From JBATTK01 sp049670505 (GTDB taxonomy: Bacteria; Bacteroidota; Bacteroidia; Flavobacteriales; Flavobacteriaceae): a stretch of DNA of 27,504 bases. Location: positions 1 through 27,504 of the forward strand of contig JBATTK010000021.1 of assembly GCA_049670505.1 (NCBI GenBank), given 5' to 3'. Below are positions 24,025 through 27,504 of the stretch, piece by piece. The stretch's first letter is position 1. Every line of letters starts with the position of its first letter. A program made the translations under genes and the position numbers. The notes beneath the pieces were generated by a model. The model was not told the origin of the DNA. It searched no databases and saw only the letters and a list, made by a program, of their open reading frames with translations.

Positions 24025-24411
24025 TTAATTCAATGCGAAGGAAGCACTGAATCTAAAGGTGGGAATGTATACCCTGAATTTTTCCGTAGAGCTAAAATTC
24101 ACCATATTGTAATGCCCTTTCATAGCGCCGATAGGTGAGGCCAAAAGGCAGCCAGAACTATACGTATGGGACTCTCCAGGCTTGATGACCGGTTTTTTTC
24201 CGATAACCCCTTCACCGTCTACCATTTCCATTTCGTTCAGTGCATCGTATATCTGCCAATGACGAGAGGTGAGCTGCACGGAATCCTTGCTCTGGTTTTC
24301 TATGGTAATGGTATAGCCGAAAGCAAAGTGCATTTTATAGTTTTTGAAGAAAGTACCTTCAAAACTAGTATTTACAGAAATTTTAATGCCTTTTGTTACT
24401 TGGGTAATCAT
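24025..24411 (-). CDS. apaG: ApaG domain protein (DUF525)
   Basis: The 128-residue protein matches the ApaG family over its full length. Conserved words include F-G-Y-T-I-T-I-E-N, L-T-S-R-H-W-Q-I-Y-D, V-D-G-E-G-V-I-G-K-K-P, I-K-P-G-E-S-H-T-Y-S-S-G-C and G-A-M-K-G-H-Y. The fold is a fibronectin type III-like beta sandwich, probably cytoplasmic. The old link to Co2+/Mg2+ efflux comes from Salmonella CorD and the molecular role is not established. It begins 3 bp after the DUF3667 stop, so the two are probably one transcript. Confidence 0.94.
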   Translation of the reverse strand: MITQVTKGIKISVNTSFEGTFFKNYKMHFAFGYTITIENQSKDSVQLTSRHWQIYDALNEMEMVDGEGVIGKKPVIKPGESHTYSSGCLLASPIGAMKGHYNMVNFSSTEKFRVYIPTFRFSASFALN

Positions 24412-24414
24412 AGT

Positions 24415-25551
24415 TTAATAGGTAAAGACGCTTCCGGTCAGGATAATGACTGTAGAAATCGTCGCTAAAATAAAAAAAATAGTATTAAGGAACATGAATT
24501 TAACAATAGTTTTAAACCTACCCTGTCCATAAAATTTCCGCATGGATCTATAAAGATAAAATGAAAAAACTAAAACAAAGATTCCACTACTGTTAATCTT
24601 AAATATAGAGTCTGCCAAAAAACTAATGATGAGCAAGATAAACAACAAGGATTGATTATGAAAGCTAAATATAAGATGATCGGTGTAATTATATTTTTTT
24701 CTGATGTATATCAACCAAATGAACAATGCAAATACAGGTAGAAAAAAGAAAACCAAAAAAGGAAGCTTTGCCATTAGGTCATTGATAAAGGTTCCCGGCT
24801 GCCGCAAAGCCCGTAAAAAACTCCTGGCGGTATTGAACATTGCTCTATTTTCGTAAGTTTCGGCAACGTCAAAAGTAGCACTGGCTTCTTGAAAAGTGTA
24901 TATGTTTTTCTTTTGGATGACCGTTTGAAAAAATTTTTGCTTTAGTAGCAGGCGTTTAAAGAGGTCATTGTCCGTAAGTTTTTTAAAATGGCCCTTAGGA
25001 TCCGACATGATAATGGAATCGCTATCGATGGTCGCTTTTTCCATCATTTTTGGGATTCCCAATGAATCCAATTGCTTTAAAGCCTCTTTTTTCTCATCCT
25101 CATTTAATTCTATGTCATTGGATGTAAAGGTCAAGGACGTACCTTCAGGGGATAATAAAGAGTCGGTACCTTCCTCTCCGTACCTATCCAGTTGTGAAAA
25201 GTCCCCGCTAAAACTTAACATCAAAAAATAGACTATGGCCAAACTTAACAAGAACCGAAAGGGATTGGTGTAGGATACCCTTTTTCCGGAAACATAGTCC
25301 TTCGTAATTCGACCGGGACGCAATAAGAGGGCCGATAAGGTTTTTAAAAGTTTGGAATCATAAGAAATTATACTGGAGAAAAACTCGTCAAAAAAATCTT
25401 TTAGGGATAATTTTTTGGTGCTGTTCGCCTGTGAGCAATTAGGGCAGTACTTATCGCTCATATCTAGGGGATGTTCACAGTTTAAACATTGGGTACCCCT
25501 GTATTTTAAGCGATATCTTCCCTTAGGTCGTATGGTTGGTTTGTTGTTCAT
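24415..25551 (-). CDS. DUF3667 membrane protein with N-terminal zinc ribbon
   Basis: The 378-residue protein has a zinc ribbon of two C-x-x-C pairs (Cys22/Cys25 and Cys36/Cys39). A conserved segment follows with F-F-x-E-F-F-S-S-I-I-S-Y-D-S-K-L-L-K-T-L and L-L-L-R-P-G-R-I-T-K-D-Y-V-S-G-K-R, the signature of DUF3667. There is one membrane segment at about 96-115, a soluble charged region (about 115-255), then four hydrophobic segments from about 260 to the end. The family is common in Bacteroidota and its function is unknown. It is upstream of apaG by 3 bp. A 39-codon open stretch without a usual start sits directly before it (25568-25687). Confidence 0.92.
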   Translation of the reverse strand: MNNKPTIRPKGRYRLKYRGTQCLNCEHPLDMSDKYCPNCSQANSTKKLSLKDFFDEFFSSIISYDSKLLKTLSALLLRPGRITKDYVSGKRVSYTNPFRFLLSLAIVYFLMLSFSGDFSQLDRYGEEGTDSLLSPEGTSLTFTSNDIELNEDEKKEALKQLDSLGIPKMMEKATIDSDSIIMSDPKGHFKKLTDNDLFKRLLLKQKFFQTVIQKKNIYTFQEASATFDVAETYENRAMFNTARSFLRALRQPGTFINDLMAKLPFLVFFFLPVFALFIWLIYIRKKYNYTDHLIFSFHNQSLLFILLIISFLADSIFKINSSGIFVLVFSFYLYRSMRKFYGQGRFKTIVKFMFLNTIFFILATISTVIILTGSVFTY

Positions 25552-25707
25552 TTTAGCGAAACTTCATTTAAAGTTCTAGGTCGGGATCCTTAAGATCAGG
25601 TATTGAATTCATACCCGTGACTGTGCTTAAATAACTTTGGTCAAGGTAATTCCCCGTTTTATCGATGTTTTGCCCAGACCTTAAGTTTCAGAAAAGATAA
25701 ATATACG

Positions 25708-26952
25708 TTAATTGGCAATATTCCTGGAATTGGCGGAGCCAATGCCGATGATGCCATCGAATAAATCCCCAAAATCCCTGTAATAGACCAGGATGGTATA
25801 GTTGTTTTCGGTAAAATGAAAATTACCACTGACCACATTCAGATCAATGATCTGATCTTCCCTTTCAATTACATATTTGTAATTGTAAAATCCTTGTTTC
25901 ATCTTTAAGTCCAGCTCCATCATACCCTTGTCTTCATTATAGGTCATTAGATTCTCCTCGTTCAGGTCATAGTTGTTGAACTTGCCAAAAACATAAATAT
26001 TATCCAATCCTATTTCGGTGGTATAAGGAAGGCTAAAATGTACGTTGGTATATTCCGCTTCTCGGGAAACATCTTCTCCTTGCAAGGTGCGGATCAGAAA
26101 ATCCCCGTTAATATCCGGGAAAAAAGTGTAAGGTTTGCCAGAGCGGTAGATATCCGCAAAAAGATGATGATTGTAAAGTTCTTTGAACTCTATATGGGAG
26201 ATAACGGCACTGGGAGCCCTCAAGTCACTAGTGTCAAAGTTCAAAAATTCATTGCCTCCATAAAAACTGGTTTCCTGGTCATATTTGTATACCAGTTCGT
26301 TTCCTAAAGTAAATTGGGGTACCACATTGTAAAGGGCCGTTGGCCAATGGTAATTTTGAAGTATGGCCACTTTAATCTCTTTTTTAGGATTTACCAATCT
26401 AAAATTACCAGGATTTAGATTGAATTGGACCACCTGCTTTTCGTTGATATAATTGAAGTCCCTGGAGCGTCTTATAATCGCACTTACGTTCACGATATTC
26501 TTGTACACCACAAACCTACGCGAAAATTGAAGCTCGTCCGCACTATTATAGATTTCGATCAGGTAATTACCCGTTACCTTTAGGCGAACATTGGCGTTGG
26601 GAATAGTGAGGCGATAATTGGAGTAGGGTTGTAAGGTGGTATAGCTATTTTCATAATCTATGATCCGCTGGTTGTCCATTCCCACCAAGAACTGCGATTT
26701 AAGAAGTTGGGAAGGTGTCCAGTCGTAATCGCAATGCACAAATCGATAGTAATAATCTTGTTCATTGGCCAAAAGATCGTCAAACTCCAAAGAAATGGTT
26801 TCTCCCAATTGAACAATAGGAAACTGATCTTCGGTTGTGCCTTTAAAGACGATGGACTTGATATTCGATGGTGGATTTACCTCTTCCTGTACTTGTGCGA
26901 ATGCTGATGAAACAAAAAGCAGAAAAAAAATCTGTTTAAGACTTGGCCGCAT
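25708..26952 (-). CDS. type IX secretion system plug protein (DUF5103)
   Basis: The 414-residue protein has a Sec signal peptide (F-F-L-L-F-V-S-S-A-F-A before Q-V-Q-E). Beta-rich domains follow with D-Y-Y-Y-R-F-V-H-C-D-Y-D-W-T-P-S near residue 67, R-R-F-V-V-Y-K-N-I-V and N-E-F-L-N-F-D-T-S-D-L-R. A late E-set-like part has I-Y-V-F-G-K-F-N-N-Y-D-L. These are hallmarks of DUF5103. A member of this family was identified as the plug that closes the periplasmic end of the SprA translocon of the type IX secretion system. It would act on the periplasmic side of the outer membrane. It is divergent from nqrA; a near-consensus TACCTTTA box lies at 26972-26979. Confidence 0.88.
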   Translation of the reverse strand: MRPSLKQIFFLLFVSSAFAQVQEEVNPPSNIKSIVFKGTTEDQFPIVQLGETISLEFDDLLANEQDYYYRFVHCDYDWTPSQLLKSQFLVGMDNQRIIDYENSYTTLQPYSNYRLTIPNANVRLKVTGNYLIEIYNSADELQFSRRFVVYKNIVNVSAIIRRSRDFNYINEKQVVQFNLNPGNFRLVNPKKEIKVAILQNYHWPTALYNVVPQFTLGNELVYKYDQETSFYGGNEFLNFDTSDLRAPSAVISHIEFKELYNHHLFADIYRSGKPYTFFPDINGDFLIRTLQGEDVSREAEYTNVHFSLPYTTEIGLDNIYVFGKFNNYDLNEENLMTYNEDKGMMELDLKMKQGFYNYKYVIEREDQIIDLNVVSGNFHFTENNYTILVYYRDFGDLFDGIIGIGSANSRNIAN

Positions 26953-26971
26953 TTATTTGATATTTTTTGGG

Positions 26972-26979
26972 TAAAGGTA
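26972..26979 (-). promoter_or_regulatory. near-consensus -7 box TACCTTTA for the plug gene
   Basis: The minus strand reads TACCTTTA (7 of 8 against TAnnTTTG, counting n as matched), 19 bp before the ATG at 26952. Confidence 0.4.
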
Positions 26980-27062
26980 AACAAAAAGCATACCTAAAAA
27001 ATTCATATCGATATAATGCCTAAATTTATGGGCAATAATTATGAAAACTTTCTTTTTCGTAC

Positions 27063-27070
27063 TAAATTTG
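27063..27070 (+). promoter_or_regulatory. -7 promoter box TAAATTTG for the nqr operon
   Basis: An exact TAnnTTTG match, 34 bp before the nqrA ATG. Confidence 0.55.
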
Positions 27071-27104
27071 CTCGAAATTTTGTTAATCTAAGGTCTATCA
27101 TAAT

Positions 27105-27504
27105 ATGTCTAAAGACATCCGAATAAAAAAAGGATTAAACATTAACCTTGTCGGTGCCGCAGAACAGACTACTTCCAAAGCCGTTTTAAGCAATGTTTAC
27201 GCAATCAATCTTCATGATTTTCACGGGATAACCCCAAAAATGCTGCTGAAACAAGGTGCCGAGGTAAAAGCTGGGGAAGCACTTTTTTACAATAAAAGCA
27301 GGGAAGATATGCTTTTTGTTTCTCCGGTAAGCGGTGAGCTCATCGAAATTGAAAGAGGTGCCCGAAGAAAGATACTTACCATAAAAATACTGGCTGACAA
27401 ATCCCAGGAACAGCATACCCATCCTACGCTCGATGCCGAACAAGCATCTGCGGAAGAAATAAGGACACTATTGCTAAAGTCCGGTTGTTGGCCCTTTATA
27501 AAAC
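27105..27504 (+). CDS. nqrA: Na+-translocating NADH:quinone reductase subunit A (5' part)
   Basis: The first 133 codons run off the right edge. The start M-S-K-D-I-R-I-K-K-G-L-N-I-N-L-x-G is the NqrA N-terminus. It continues through D-F-H-G-I-T-P-K-M-L (His-rich P-K-M loop), V-K-A-G-E-A-L-F-Y-N-K and V-S-P-V-S-G-E-L, a biotinyl/RnfC-like barrel. NqrA is the cytoplasmic, quinone-associated subunit of the six-subunit Na+ pump that oxidises NADH, reduces quinone and exports Na+. That suits a marine menaquinone user. nqrB-F are expected beyond the edge. Confidence 0.95.
   Translation, partial: MSKDIRIKKGLNINLVGAAEQTTSKAVLSNVYAINLHDFHGITPKMLLKQGAEVKAGEALFYNKSREDMLFVSPVSGELIEIERGARRKILTIKILADKSQEQHTHPTLDAEQASAEEIRTLLLKSGCWPFIK

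Overview
The window looks like ordinary chromosome of a marine-type member of the Flavobacteriaceae (Bacteroidota). The evidence is a consistent set of gene families: type IX secretion parts (PorT and the DUF5103 plug), a TamL-type lipoprotein of the BamA superfamily, DUF3667, Na+-translocating NADH:quinone reductase, an accD without zinc-ribbon cysteines, and many lipoproteins with acidic residues just after the lipid cysteine. Several genes also have the Bacteroidota -7 promoter box TAnnTTTG at a sensible distance, and Shine-Dalgarno sites are not evident.

Layout. Positions 1-2899 (minus strand) hold two lipoproteins, an ECF sigma factor with a TTG start, and a membrane protein cut by the left edge that overlaps the sigma gene; together they look like a sigma / membrane-regulator cassette. 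Positions 3016-5733 hold rpsO and pnp, each followed by a clear hairpin terminator. Positions 5734-6082 contain a REP-like word in the rpsO leader and a 162-bp palindromic element with terminal inverted repeats (MITE-like), followed by a plus-strand lipoprotein. A second REP-like inverted repeat (6971-7096) lies at the convergent gene ends. Positions 7105-9577 are a probable fba - accD - small lipoprotein operon.

Positions 9802-13140 hold tamL and a SpoU-family RNA methyltransferase, divergent, with about 54 bp between their starts. Positions 13209-14640 are ubiE/menG followed by porT, 4 bp apart. Positions 14904-17745 are trkA-trkH (K+ uptake), with a 34-codon leader ORF whose stop overlaps the trkA start. 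Positions 17932-20233 are an acyl-lipid/acyl-CoA desaturase followed by an aspartate-type aminotransferase, and rsmG is divergent at 20353. A 681-bp gene-free stretch follows; half of it is a degenerate sequence with a 7-base period, present as two related blocks. After that come a small surface-type lipoprotein, pruA, apaG, DUF3667 and the T9SS plug (all minus), and the first 133 codons of nqrA on the plus strand at the right edge.

Most of the window is core metabolism and envelope biogenesis: fatty acid synthesis and desaturation, glycolysis/gluconeogenesis, menaquinone, Na+-NQR, outer membrane assembly and protein secretion, plus RNA maturation and decay. I see no phage, no complete insertion sequence, no CRISPR array, no tRNA and no rRNA. 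The least explained material is intergenic: the heptad-periodic region, the MITE-like palindrome and the REP-like elements.
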